NCBI GenBank assembly: GCA_012295275.1
Contig: CM022670.1
Location: 28,206,381-28,270,380, forward strand
DNA: 64,000 nt
DNA from: Chrysomallon squamiferum
Taxonomy: Eukaryota; Mollusca; Gastropoda; Neomphalida; Peltospiridae
Direction of reading: 5' to 3'
The notes beneath the pieces were generated by a model. That model was not told the DNA's origin. It ran no database searches and saw only the letters and a list, made by a program, of their open reading frames with translations. How positions within the stretch are numbered: position 1 is the stretch's first letter; each line of letters opens with the position of its first letter. Made by a program: the position numbers and the translations under genes. Shown here in pieces: positions 39,399 through 57,120 of this stretch.

Positions 39399-40699
39399 AC
39401 CTATAAGCTTATATGAAAGATCCAAACAAATAAATAGACATGCCGATTTCAATAAAAAAATTATATATAATTTTCATGCAAACTGCATCTACTTCTTCCC
39501 ATTTTCTTTCATCTACTACTATGAATACAATTATGAATTAAATAAACAATAATTGTTTGTTTAATGATATTTCAGAATATTTTACTACATTAAGTCTACA
39601 TTAACAGTGGTTTCTTGGTCATTGACAGGATAAAGATGAGACCTGTTCTCATCAAATGATTTGTGCGTGTGTGTCTGCGCCCGCGCATGTACATATGTAT
39701 GTCTTCTTTTAGGCAGAAAAACAGGTAAAATTGTACATCATAAACAGAAAGTTTACTGAAATAAAATAACCTAAAGAGTGAGTCATGGACATCCGATCTG
39801 CGACTATTGATCTTTCCTGCTGCGAACTTAGGCTTCAGTCGTGATAAAAATAAATAAATAAACAAACAAACAAATAAATAAATAAATAAATAAATAAATA
39901 AATATTTCACTTCGAAAATACGCAGTATAATATTCTTCATTCTATAGCCTGATTCAAAGATTTCATCAAATAATATATATTTAATTTTTTTTCTAATGAT
40001 CTGAATCCAACGCACTAAATATTGATATATAACCGCGAGTAATTGTGACGAAGATAGATGATTTCTTATTTGTTTAACACTGAAACACGAATGTCTGTGA
40101 AACTGTTCTTCTGCAAATGTAGGGTCTCCTTATATTAGCCAAAGACGATCATATTAAGTTAATAATTTGTATATGTATGTAATCTTAAGACTGTCGTGTG
40201 AAAAGAAAATATATTAATAGTAATAATATTTAAATAAACTTCATTTAAATGCCGATATGAGTAAATAATTGGAGTTCTATTTAGCCATCCGAAATATCAT
40301 ATAATTTATTGTCATTTAAACATTTTGTCAAAAACTATATAAAAAAAAATAATAATAATAATTAAAATAATAATAAAAATTAAACATACACATTTAATGA
40401 GTTTAAAAACATTTTATTATTATTCTCCTCAATATGGTATTAAATACTATTTATTTCAGTGTACGGTATATGTTAGTTAGCTACTTTAAAATGTAAACGA
40501 CAATTCAAAAATATTTTCATCCACTGTAAAATGTTCATAACAAATTAAAAATTAAAATAATTCTTCAAATAATTATAATTATCATAATAAAAAAATAAAT
40601 AAATAACAAAAAAAACCCAAACAATTATAACAGAAAAAAATTAAAAATTAAAAAAAATTATAAGCTAAACTCCATATCGTTTTGACGACGTACAACTGT

Positions 40700-40772
40700 T
40701 ACGTAATTTCCTTTGTTTCAGAATATAAATATGACGTCAACAACAGAAAGTTCGTCACGCGTTCCTTGCTAG
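40700..40772 (+). promoter_or_regulatory. CRE-containing candidate first exon
   Basis: A perfect palindromic CRE, TGACGTCA, lies at 40732-40739 beside AATATAAATA. The CpG-rich stretch that follows ends GCTAG|GTAAGT, a strong donor at 40772/40773. A pyrimidine-rich acceptor ATCTTCCAG follows at 40893, so a 121-base intron is possible. The only frame from the ATG at 40731 is 13 codons and stops at the exon end, so any transcript here may be non-coding. Confidence 0.35.
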
Positions 40773-41824
40773 GTAAGTGGGAGGATTTGGACTTCATTGT
40801 ATATGTAAAATAATGTGATATATCAAATTGCTGTGATTATTCTGACACTGTCAGTGAGTATAATAAATTTAATTATATTTTTTTATCTTCCAGGTTATTT
40901 GTCAACATTCTATCAAGATTCAATGATTCCATATTCAAGAAGTATCATATTTGCTTAGTATGTGGTTTTTAATCGGAAATTAATATTCGAAATTGGAATT
41001 TAGGTAACTTTTGTTATAATTATTAGAAGATTTTTAAAATTGTTTTTATTTATTTATCTATACATTTTAAACTTTCCAACTGACGAACAGTCTAAAATAG
41101 TGTACAGTTTAATTATAATAATAAATATTCTAACATTTTGGCTGATGCTTTGAATGATATAATTTAATAGTATACGACACAAAACAATTAGCTTTTATTG
41201 TTAATATAGTTAAAACGATGAATTAATGAATGATTAAAGAATGATAAAGATTACTAACTTTAATTAATGCACAACATAAATGTACATCTATAGCCACATA
41301 CAGAAAAAAAAACCATGAAGAAACGATAACGAAATAAGAACATAAAAACCAAGAAAAAAAAAAAAAACCAGCAACCCCCCCACACCAAATGAAAAACAAG
41401 GAAAAATAAGAAAGAAAGAAAAAAAACATGACACACCCAGCTCAGTGTGGCCAATAAGGGATTAATCATACTTGAAAATTAATTATCCTGTTCACCGTAT
41501 GTACAAAACAGTATAAATAAATAATATAGTTTGTTACCATGTGTGAACATTGATACTCTTTTTCATTATGATTATGACAGACACTGGTTTTGTTTTATTT
41601 TATAAATTAGTTTATTAAAACGGGGAATGGCATTCTTTATATTTATAATTAAAATAATAATACAAATTAATAATCACAATGCCAATGTGACAATATTTAA
41701 TAAATATAAATTTTATTATTTATTTTATGTTTGTAATAATGCAAAAAGCAAAGATCATAGATACATGATTGAATAATAATAAACAAATTAAAAAAAAAAA
41801 AATAATAATAAAATAATAATTAAA

Positions 41825-41867
<43 letters not shown>

Positions 41868-42554
41868 TTTTTAAACTGGAATCATAAAAAAAAAAAGGAG
41901 TAAATTTCTTATTTATGTATTTATGCTGACAGTGCCTGTACTGGGAGTAAAAATGTCATGAGCATTGGCTAACAGCCAAATATCTAACCACATTAAAAAA
42001 TAGTTTAACCTCAGTGATTAATTCAGATCAAATGTCTTCAACTATTCTTTAATATAGGATGACTAAAATGTAGTGATTTTCTTGCACATTTTGCCTTTTG
42101 AAAAGCATGATTAAATTAGTAACCATTGTGATCAGTGACTTGCTGATCTTTTACATTTAGAGAGAATCCAAGATTGCTACCATCATGGCACAATCAACAA
42201 TTTGACAAATAGCATTTTATTTCCCATTTGGTGGCATAGCTTCTTACTACAGCTCATTTTCTCCCATATAGTTTTGTTAACACCGACAAACACAATTCCT
42301 TCTCATTTTCAGATTTCTAAGCTTAATCTGAAATTTTGTCAAAATACAGAACCACGTACATTGTATTATAAATTGGTCATACAACCATATTCTCTATCAA
42401 TGTATCGTAACTTATTTTTGACCACTTACATCAGCCTTCTCAGAGGTAAAATTAACGTAAGTAAATACTTTCCACCACCCCGATTTTGACTCTCAGCACA
42501 TAAAAAAACGTTTATGCAGAAATAACAGAACAGATTAATTTTCCTTCAACAGTC

Positions 42555-42560
42555 TTTATT
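42555..42560 (-). terminator. RPS12 poly(A) signal AATAAA
   Basis: AATAAAGACTG on the minus strand follows the stop codon by 27 bases, giving the very short 3'UTR typical of ribosomal-protein mRNAs. Confidence 0.8.
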
Positions 42561-42586
42561 GGTTATTTGTCCATAGACAATTTTTT

Positions 42587-46889
<4,303 letters not shown>

Positions 46890-47035
46890 ATTGGCGGACG
46901 TCCTTCTGCAAATAAAAAAGAAAATACAAATAAACAGAAAGGCTTTGAATTATGTTTTATTGCGTACAAATGAAATATAAGTCATTTAACGCGTTTGAAC
47001 GACAGATTACAACAGATTTAATCAGAGCCCCTTAC

Positions 47036-47075
47036 AATGATTCCCTCGTGTAAAGGATTTATACAGAAAAGGAAG
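47036..47075 (-). other. RPS12 non-coding first exon with 5'TOP start
   Basis: On the minus strand CTTCCTTTTCTG at 47075-47064 is a typical terminal oligopyrimidine start, the signal through which mTOR/LARP1 control ribosomal-protein mRNA translation. About 40 bases later ATT|GTAAGG gives a donor at 47036/47035, and the next acceptor (TTTGCAG) opens the exon holding the start codon. The region is locally GC- and CpG-richer, consistent with a promoter. Confidence 0.65.
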
Positions 47076-48605
47076 TTACAGCGTACGTTGCATGCCGGGA
47101 AATATTGTAATTCTATTTTCTATGAAACAAGACATTTTTTTTTTTTAAAAAAACAGTATATTAAATTATATTTTGAAAGCACTATTTAATCTATGTTTTA
47201 AACCTTGTAAACATATTGGTTGGTTAAAGATTAATTAAAGATGATTTTATTTAGTTACAAAATAAAATGCTAAATTCATATTCAAACCCAACCCAGCGTA
47301 AATAAATACTATTCAGCAACAGATGTTATAATTTCCAGCACTACTGCAAGGTATTTACAGTTAGTACATTATTATATAAATTACGTTTCTGTTTTGAAGA
47401 TGTAAAAAAATTATTAATGTAAGTTACGATCAGGAAAGTAATATCGCAGTAGTGATCTAACTCAAACACCGTGTTCGCTTAAAATCATGTAAGTTTCTTT
47501 AAATACTCATCTACGTAACTTATTCACATTATTTGTTTCAATTATATGCATATTAATTCATATCGTTTTGCAGAATTAAAGTTTTATTATATGTCTCATA
47601 CAGAAAATAAAATATCCATATGGGAAAATAAGAGTTGCTGTGGCGAAAAGGAAAAACTGAACCAGAGGCAGAGAACCACAAATTTTAGTAAAAAGAAAGT
47701 TTAGATTATTTGTTATTTGAAATTAAAATTGTCTTCCATCTAAATACTACGAGGACATATCAGAATATCAAATAAAACAAACAAACAAATAAATAAAAAT
47801 AAATGCATAAAATAAAAGCACCAAAAAAAAAAGGGGAAAAAAAGACCAAAATAATAATTAAAAAAACCACCTAAAGAAGATTAATATATGATCTTTCTAA
47901 TTTAAAATATTTCTTCTTATTATAAAATAATAGTATACAAAGAAATAATATAAATCGGATACATATACATATATATATTTTTTTTAAACGTTTAACTTTA
48001 CACTTGCTACTTCATTAAATCAACAAGAGGATAAAACAAATAAAATAAAATTTTCTTTCAGTATTTAATAGTCTTTATTTTTTCTCTAATAATAATAATA
48101 ATAATAATCATATCTACAATTTTTTCTCTGACCCGAACATGCCAGCTAACAAATGGATCAGTCTTAGCAGGTATTTTGTGATTTTGGTCAAACTTCTAGC
48201 AATGGTTATTATACCTGTCACGTTTCTCATATTATATTAAAAATTAAATTATAAAATGTTAATTAATTTTTTTGTTGTTTTGTTTTACTGACTGTTACAT
48301 ATTTTACATGTTCTCGTTAAACTAGTTTTCACATAAATGCCAATTTTCAAATATTTATTTAACACTTTTATAAAATAATAATAATATAAATAAAATTAAA
48401 TATAATAAAATAAACACACCAAAAAATATTGTTTATTAAAATATGAAATTGCAAATAAACAGTCAGCAACAACCTCATAAATAATAACGAAAGAAGCAAA
48501 GCTAGATGCTAGTCATATTGGATTGTCTCCCTTCATCAATGAAATTATTTCAAAACGTATTAATTTAAAAAATAAAATATTTAAAATAAAGTTAAAATAA
48601 GTTAA

Positions 48606-48606
<1 letters not shown>

Positions 48607-48661
<55 letters not shown>
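48607..48661. repeat. (AAT)n microsatellite
   Basis: About 18 AAT units followed by (AAAT)n to about 48680. Confidence 0.95.
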
Positions 48662-48668
<7 letters not shown>

Positions 48669-49514
48669 AATAAATAAATAACAAAAAAACAAGAAGCAAA
48701 ATAGTAGAAAATCCCCACACACATACACACAAAAAACAACATACAAAAACAGAACCCCCCTCAAAAAACAAAAACAAACAAAATTAAAAAATAAATGAAA
48801 AGATTATAATGTTAAAATGACCAGTAAACAAACAAATTATGGTTCATAATTTACATGAATGTTACTGACATTGAATTCGAGTGTGTCTTCTTAAGTAACA
48901 ATAATAATAATATTTTATGAATAACTTGAACTTTCATTTAATGCATTGTAAATGTGTTCCATGTTTTTCACAAGTATATTTGTTTATAGGCTGTATATCT
49001 GGTTTATGATTCAGCCAGTATCCATTGACTGTGTGTGTGTGTGTGTAATATCATATGATGCAATATAATAATGAAAAAACCCCCAATAATAACAAAGCAT
49101 AAATGTTTACATAAGTCAAACAGAAAATATAAAATGGCAGTTGAAAATAATTTTCAACTGAAATATGCATTATTAATTTTTAGATACAGATATAGATTTT
49201 TTTACCTGTTGAATTTAAATTATGCTATTCCAGTTTTAGTCAGTTCTCAATAATAGTGAATTATTTATACTCTGTACTTACTTACTTATTTTTCATTTTG
49301 CATTTTTTCCCCATCATTTATATTTATTTTACTTATATTAATAACAATAGTTAATATTTCTTAAAACTTGTTTATTGCATATACCAAAAAAAATATTTGG
49401 TTTTCTTCAGTTGTAACTGTGATAAGTTTACATTTGGGTTTTGTTCTGAAGAGTTCTTTTAAAGATAATTATTAAGTAATTTTTCATGAATCTTTCAAAG
49501 CCAGTAGGTTTCTT

Positions 49515-49620
49515 CCACCAATGTGAAGATGTTTAAAACTATTTACTATTGTTTATATATACTGTTGATTTGTGGCCCACTTCAACATTCCAAGTCACAT
49601 CTGGTTTTATACCTGATAAC
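49515..49620. repeat. dispersed repeat copy A
   Basis: It shares GATGTTTAAAACT and ACTGTTGATTTGTGGCC, in the same order and orientation, with the copy at 50.7 kb. Confidence 0.65.
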
Positions 49621-50694
49621 CATGTTTAACTAATACATCACATATGTTTATAGATTTACCACTGAATTCAGGATTGTGTACGCAGTGATAAATCCTCATC
49701 AATTTAACACAGATGCACACGTTTGTGTGTGTGATTAATAATATTATTAATGATAATATTTTTTTTATTTATTATTATTTTTTTTTTTTGGCTTCTGTTG
49801 TTTTTCTCCTCATATTTAAAAATAAAAATGACTTTTTCCTAACTATAAAAACAAACATGTTTACAGATTTTAATTCTATTTCATCTCAGTAAATCTTTAT
49901 TTTGACATTTTCGTATCAAGTTCAGGGTTTCTGGTTGATATTGCTTCCAACTGGTTAACCGAAAAATTTCATGTCAGTACTTGTTGTACTTTATGATCTT
50001 CATTTGTGTATTAAGTTACTCATTATGTTAACTTTATCAGTATGATTATTTTCTTTTGTTTAAATTTGTTTAATATGAAGCATATGTCAGGATTAAAATG
50101 TAAGTAAGGTTTCACACATACATCCACACGCACACACACACACTAATTTCTTTATTAATATTTTCTATTACTTAACTCACTGGTAGTTAATATTGTCATA
50201 TTTCTGTCCTGATCTCAGAGAAAAGATAACTTGTTGTGTTTTGGTTTGCTTTTTCAGATTATAGGTTAGTAAAGAAAATCAAATTCCACTCTGAATTTTT
50301 GGTTTCTTTTTTGTAGATGGTTTGTGACAAACACTATTCTGTTTTGAACATACATAAGTAATTATAATTTTCTGCAGTCTTGCATGTTTTTGTTCAGATG
50401 AATTATTGAAAGGAGTAAAAAGTTTGTTAATTACTGTTTTTTAGAACAATAATTATTATAATTTTAATTATATAATTTTCTTTTTATGTTATTATTATTA
50501 TATAATATTGTTATTTTTTTTTTTCTTTATTATATTAGTTTGATATTTTGATTATTTTTCTTTTACCATTATTATCATTAGTTGCTGCTATTGTTATTAT
50601 TGATCTGTAACAACCATATTAATCATAAATCCTTCACCATTTTGTTTTGATCATTCTGGAACATTCTTTACATAAAAAATCTTTACAGACATCA

Positions 50695-50800
50695 AGACTC
50701 CACCATGCCTATAAAGATGTTTAAAACTCTTTGTCAGATGTATATGAATACTGTTGATTTGTGGCCATCTTTCAGGTCTGTTTTTTTTTTTACCTGCTGA
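50695..50800. repeat. dispersed repeat copy B
   Basis: This is the partner of the copy at 49.5 kb, in the same orientation, about 1.2 kb away. It overlaps a 127-codon minus-strand frame that I do not accept as a gene. Confidence 0.65.
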
Positions 50801-51204
50801 CCTTGTTTGTTTACACTTTCGTTGGTAGCAGCCGTAGAAAAGAGATAGGTTTTCATAGACTACTCCACCTGTTTGGTCTGCTGCATCTAGTGAAACCAGC
50901 ACTCTATAAACAGTGAGGAAGAACATGAAAATGGAGGGTAAGAGACAAGTGGAATATAAAGATGGTTTGGAAGGAAGTTGACCATATGTTGCACCTTTGA
51001 ACTTTACAGTATTTAATACTTCATCAATGGTCAAACCTTTAGCATGTTAAACCCTGATGTACATTCTGCTTAGCATATGGCCAGCTGAAGGGGAATAAAA
51101 TTATATATTTAGAGTGGTAATGCATAAAAAAAGTCACAGGAAAATTTAATTTTTATATAAATGTTTTTTTTTTTTTTAGTCTGGAAGATATATAGTATTG
51201 TGAT

Positions 51205-51420
51205 TTGCAGTAACACTCAGCTATAGATTTGCACTAAAATATTTTGTCTAAGACATCTGTATTAATTTTTTTTACATCAATACTTGGCTTCAAGATTTAT
51301 AAGCCTTTTTGTTTGAGATTTATTTTGTTTTTCAGTAACACTTGGGTGTAGGTTTATATAAAGATTTGTCTATCAGACATGTAATATTTTGTTTCCCAGC
51401 AATATATGGTACACTATTTA
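51205..51420. repeat. degenerate ~62-bp tandem repeat
   Basis: Copies begin near 51209, 51277, 51333 and 51398. The clearest pair reads CAGTAACACTCAGC...TAGATTT and CAGTAACACTTGGG...TAGGTTT. Both are followed by a GTCTA/CAGACAT-like segment. Strongly diverged. Confidence 0.5.
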
Positions 51421-53234
51421 AAAATGACTTGAATTGTTTTTGTTTCATTGGGTACAAAACAGTTATTGTATTGATCACTGTATGTTAGATTCTACACAGA
51501 AGGATCTATAAAGAAGATTTACTTAGTCTTTCACATCTTATCCATCATCCACTCAAAATATTGATGTCATCTCTTTATTCAATAATACTCTTTGTTCTGG
51601 AGTTTTCCATGCAATGTCTTGCAAAAATTTAAGATAAAATTTGAAGCCCCCAAAATCAATAAGTTATACATTTTGGATTATTGACACTGTCTGTACTGGC
51701 TCGAATTTCTTTTACAGATACATATGAATATGAATTATAAATATTGCATGTACATAAGATTTATCTTTATTTTAATTGTTTTTAAGTAAAATATCTCATG
51801 CAACATAATGTGTAATTATTAGTGATTTACTCTAAGATGCCAAGAGAGGAAGGATTAATTTCTTTTGTTTTATTTCTTTTTATTTCTTCTTTTTTTTATA
51901 TAGAATCATTGTTTGTGTCCATTTTTTTTTATATCTGCAAAATAAGTTTAGAAAAACCCTAAATTTTTAAAATTAATATTAATATTTAATTTACTTAAAT
52001 TTCATGTCAGGTAAAATAAGTATAAGGTAAGAATATAAGTATTGTAAATCTGTTTTCTTTTTTGATTGATCATCTTTTTCATTTAACCTTTTTGCCATTC
52101 ATAGTCTAACCCTACATTTATTTATAAAAAACATCTCTCCACCTAAGCTCTAGTTTGGTTTATGCCACATATTTTTCTTTCTTGTTCTTGTTTCCTCTCT
52201 TTGTCAGTCTTCTCTTTCAAACCTTAGTTCCTGTCTAGAACTAAGTTCTACAATTTTTCTTCTTTATTCCAAAATTCTTGAGTTTGTACCAGACCTTTCA
52301 ATATCATGGACACTTTCTGTTAAATAAAATATATACACATCTGATTAAACTACATGAGAATATAAAAATATCTGAAGTTTATACATATCTTGGATTATTT
52401 CTTCTGGTGTAAAGTAAACAGCGATAACTGATAAGCTGTATGAAAATGTGTAGATATTTAGTATTACATGTTCCTAAGAGGTCTTCTGTTACAACAAAAC
52501 TTCAAAGCAAAACCATTACTTATCAAAATTTAATCTGTACCTAACATTACATGTCATCATTTTATCTGTAGTGCAAATTAATTTGAAACATAGTCATATT
52601 ACATTCAAAACACATGAAGATTACCAATAGTATATTTTTATTTAAATTTATTGTGAATTTGGTTTTAGCTCAGCAAGACATAATTACATCTGTCTAAAAT
52701 TTAAACTAAGTTTGTTTAGGAAAAAGTATTAAAACAGCATTTTCAATTTATGAATTGTATTGTTTAAGTATATGTGTGTATTTTGATGAAATTTGCAGCA
52801 CAAAACTGTCTCATATCATTGACTTGTTTAATAATTATTATAAGATCATATTAAAGAGAGTAATATCTGTTAAAATAGATACTGTTTTTAACTTGCCATA
52901 TGCACATACATACATTTATATTAGTTACTCCTTTTGGACTTCATCACTTTTGTTTTACTTGCATTTATTATATTATATTATTATTATTATTATTATTATT
53001 TTATTTTATTTTTATTTTTTCATTTCATAATAATAAATTAGAAAATTCCAAGAAATAGTAGGTATAGATTTTTTTTTTTTAAATATATGATATAATGTAT
53101 ACATATAAAACTCAGTTTATAGCATCATTGATTTTATTACTTTTTTTTTTTTTCATCCTTTGTTATTAAAGAGAGATCTGTCTAGAGACTGGCTTACCAC
53201 TTGCACAGAATTAATCTGTTTGTTTATATTTCAG

Positions 53235-53299
53235 TTTGAACCTCAGCAACTATTGCAAGCTTCATACTCCTGCAAAACAGATGGGATCCAAGGCTGGAG
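53235..53299 (+). other. candidate exon of an unknown plus-strand gene
   Basis: A strong acceptor (TTTATATTTCAG) and a GGAG|GTAGGA donor bound about 65 bases. Two frames are open throughout; one contains an ATG giving MGSKAG before the donor. No family match is possible from so few residues. Confidence 0.25.
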
Positions 53300-54379
53300 G
53301 TAGGAAACAATTTGCTACTCCTTTTCCATTTCATTTTCTACTTCTTCCACTTGCATGAAACAGTCTATGTAAATGATTATGTTTAATTCACTATATCCTG
53401 TTGTGCTGAGACAATTTTCTGCTTCATCATTTTCTATCCTATTTTCTAAATGTTCTGAAAGCATTAAATAGTCTACATAAATAATTATGTCTAATTCATT
53501 GTATCCTGTTTATTTGTGGTAGGTGAATTATTCATTTACTTTTCATTAATGTAATTTGTTGGTTAACAGAATGTACCATTAAAAAGAGTTTTTCATAAAC
53601 AGTTAAACTGTTTTATTTTGCTATACTTAATTTCACATTTGTTTTAGTTTTTTTATTCCTGGGTTTTATAGACTAATATATGATGGCTATCACATTCTGT
53701 CTGTTTGTCTGTATTTATGTCCATCCATCACATTAATTTTGTATACTTTCTGGTTTTTTTTTATTGACTTAGATGTTTATGCAGGCAAGCCTGTCAATTT
53801 TGTTTGTTCATTGGTCTGTCTGTTTCTGACCATCCATAATATGCAATTCCATATGAACATTCAAAAAAATATTTATGAGAAAAAGAAAGTTCAAGAAATT
53901 GTTTTTCAGTTGAAAAAACTACAGGGTTGCAAATATAGAGAACTTGAAAATTTCATTTATCTATTATAATGTCTTATTTTTTTCTTCTATATTTCAATGA
54001 TTCATTTCTAAAATTACAAAATAAAGTAAGAAATTTCTCCATCCCTGACCCCAGTTCCACAAGCAAATCAATCCCAAAATACACAATAAATATAAATAAA
54101 AACAAAACATTTTTGAATGTTTTTTTTTTTTTTTTCTTTTTACATTTAAACCAGATTCCTAAAATGAAACCCATAAAGATAACCTAAAATAATTTATTTT
54201 TTGAAACAGTCCATTTCTAAGATGAATAAGGATATTTATTTGACTTGTGTCAAGATCTAAAGTTCATAATTTCTTAATATTTGCTTTTAATTAATTACTG
54301 CACTTGGTGAGTAAACATGTTCCTGTCTTTTCTGTGGAAGTAATAACCTAACAGCCACATGCTGCTTCTTTGCAATCAG

Positions 54380-54452
54380 TTATCTCGGTTTGTCAAGCAC
54401 GAAGATAACAAGTGTGAAAACAAGAATTTTGTTAGAAATGAAGGATTAGTGG
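54380..54452 (+). other. second candidate plus-strand exon
   Basis: It is bounded by TTGCAATCAG and GTGG|GTAAGT and is locally CpG-containing. One frame is open (LSRFVKHEDNKCENKNFVRN). Its phase does not join simply to the candidate exon at 53.2 kb, so the two are not shown to belong together. Confidence 0.22.
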
Positions 54453-54459
54453 GTAAGTA

Positions 54460-55045
54460 AAACATTATTTTGTTAATAAATAACTCTCTATATTGTTTTA
54501 TTAATAAATAACATAATATTGTTTTTTTCTACTTTGTTTTCTTTCAGTAAATAATTTTCTCTATTACTTTCTTAAGAAATAACTTTCTATATAACTTTGT
54601 TAATAAATGTCTCCATTGCTCTAAATAAATAACTTTCTGTATAACCTTTTCAATAAATAACTTTATCATTTTCTTAATAAATACCTTTTCCTTATTAACT
54701 TCTTAATGAATAACTTTCCAAATAACCTTTTCAGTCACTTTCTACATAACCTTTTCAGTAAATAACTTTCTTTATTATTTTCTTAATAAATAACTTTCAG
54801 TGTCATTTTCTTAATTAATAAATAACTTTCTCTATCACTTTCTTAATAAATAACTTTTTCTATCGCTTTGTTAATAAATAACTTTCTCTGTCAGTTTCTT
54901 AATAAATAACTTTTTCTGTTAATTCCTTAATGAATAACCTTTCTAATAAATAACTTTTTGTATATCTTTTTTAATAAAAAAAAATTTCTTTATCACTTTG
55001 TTAATAAATAAATTTGTCACTTTTTTAATAAATACCTTTAATAAT
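54460..55045. repeat. ~28-bp degenerate minisatellite
   Basis: About twenty copies of a unit based on TTAATAAATAACTTTCTCTA plus TCACTTTC follow each other, with unit length varying by a few bases. It begins directly after the candidate exon at 54.4 kb. Confidence 0.88.
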
Positions 55046-56289
55046 AGAACATAAGTTATTTATATATTTGAAGAATTCAGTTGAATACTCTTGCTGATTT
55101 TATAAGGTTTTCATTTTAGTGTTATTATTCCTTTGTGTTTTTAGAGTTTCCATTTTTATTGTGTCATTGTAGCAATACTGATAACTACATCTGAACATTA
55201 TTAATAGAAACTGTGCTATATAAATGTTTTATTTACTATTATTATTATTTTTTACTTTTGTTTTGAATGTTTACGAGTTATGTTAATAGCTGTTTTATAT
55301 GAAAATGTAGTGAATGAGTCAACATAAATTATTTCATTGTTTAGTTTATTATACCTTTGATTCTTTTAACTGAAAAGAAATGTTTGAAAACATATTTATA
55401 GATTGAAAAAGAGAAAAATGGCAGAAATTGTTTCTTTTTATTTTATATAACATGCATTTTACAATGTGTCATTAACTTTCAATCTAACCATCAATTTATC
55501 CACATATCTAACTGTGCAGTGTGCATATCTTTGAGTTTGTTTCTATACTGCAAGACAGACACAGTACACGTAATCTGTTGGACCTTTCATCTCAAATTTT
55601 CCAACCATTTCAGCTTCATTAGTAGATGAACCAAAATATTTCATATAATATATATATTTTTTCCTTTTCCAAATAACATGATCTGAGTAAACAGTCTTAA
55701 AGTAGAATAATAGAGATAAAAAGGAAGAGAGTGGCTGTCAGGGATTAACATGTCCTGTTACAAATAATGGTTTGGTGTTAAGCAAGGAGGCAAGTCTTAA
55801 ACAGCCCATCACTTCTGTGTTGACGCAGCATGTCTTTGCATGGAGCTCTTGTTTGCTTTACTAGAAAGTTTGATGTCTTTCATATTAATTTAAAAGCTTT
55901 TATTATTATAATTTTTTTAACATTCTTTCTAATGCACTTATAATTATATTTTTTCTTCAAGTAGTTCTAATACATTTATTTGTAAAAGTTCATAAATGTT
56001 AATGGTCAAATTCTGGATTGCATATTTCAGTCATCTTGTGATTAAACTGCTGCACTGAAATGGATAAAAGGCATGTAAAAACATTCACAGTTGTTGAAAG
56101 TCCATATCCTGAACATTTACTGATCTTAAAAATAAACAGACTTAAAAGCAAAAATCCCTATCATTTTTTAAAGATCTGTAGATTTCTTCTTCATATTGAA
56201 GAACAGAAGCAAAAAGATCAAAGTTAAAACTTATATGTAGATTCTTATACGTCTTCACTATTGATATGTTTTACTTTATTTTTATAAGA

Positions 56290-56760
56290 AAAACTTCCTG
56301 ATTGTCTCACTCTTCTTATCTGAAATCTCTATCATTGGCATATCTATCTTTAGGACTCTTAAAATTAATTTCTCACTCAAACGTTTTTTTCTCTGTCTGC
56401 AGCTTATTTGTACCTTTTATGTCCTCCACAGCTGACATATTTGACTTTATAAGAAATCCCATTTACGTATTTGTGTTTATAAATTCCTAAAAGTGTTTTA
56501 TTTTTCTTTATAAAGTTTTCACCACTGATTTGTTTCTCCTTATAAGAATACCCACTTTGTTATATTTAATTTTATGAGAGTTCTCCATTTTTCATTTTTT
56601 AATATGTTTATTATTTAGCAATCCTCATACCACTTTGCTATTTGTCTATATCAGATTTCCATCATTGACATATGCACATGAAACCTTATTTCGATTTATT
56701 TGTTTTCATAAAATCCCATTATTGACTTATCTATGTAAGAATCCTAATTTGTATGTCTTC
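56290..56760. repeat. highly degenerate repeat region
   Basis: Variants of TTATAAGAAATCCCATT and CATTGACATAT recur irregularly. It is likely a very old tandem array. Confidence 0.4.
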
Positions 56761-56952
56761 CTTGCTGGGTTCTCTTCATTATTAAAGGCCTGAGAAAGAT
56801 AGATCTTATAATTTAACAAGATGCCAATTTTCAGTAAAGGTGATATGTCCTTTGTTTAACCTTTCAACAAGTAATGCTGATGTCTGCAGTTAGATGTGAA
56901 GTTGTAAATTAACAAGAAATTAATTTTGATGAATAATCACTGAGGTTGTATT

Positions 56953-57120
56953 GGGAAATTAATCATGGTAGAATTGTGATGGGATTGTAGTTGAAAAATG
57001 AATCATGGGAGAATTGTGATGGATTTGTAATAGGAAAATTAATCATGACAGAGTAAAGGCAAAGTTGTAATTGGAAAATGAATCATTACTAAATTGTGAT
57101 GGAATTGTAATAGGACTTTG
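56953..57120. repeat. 40-bp tandem repeat, about four copies
   Basis: The unit is GGAAATTAATCATGG then TAGAATTGTGATGG then GATTGTAAT. Unit lengths are 39-40 bases. Fainter copies continue to about 57470. Confidence 0.8.

Larger units (their letters stand above)
38151..42554. other. intergenic region between the unrecognised gene and RPS12
   Basis: It holds complementary (AG)n and (TC)n arrays, poly(A) runs, an (AAAT)n tract at about 39846-39902, the CRE-containing candidate exon and a (TA)n near 41829-41860. No confident gene. Confidence 0.55.

Noticed and set aside
50651-51034. 127-codon minus-strand frame
   Set aside because: No recognisable domain, it overlaps a dispersed repeat, and it has no supporting splice or poly(A) context. 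It could be an old transposon remnant.
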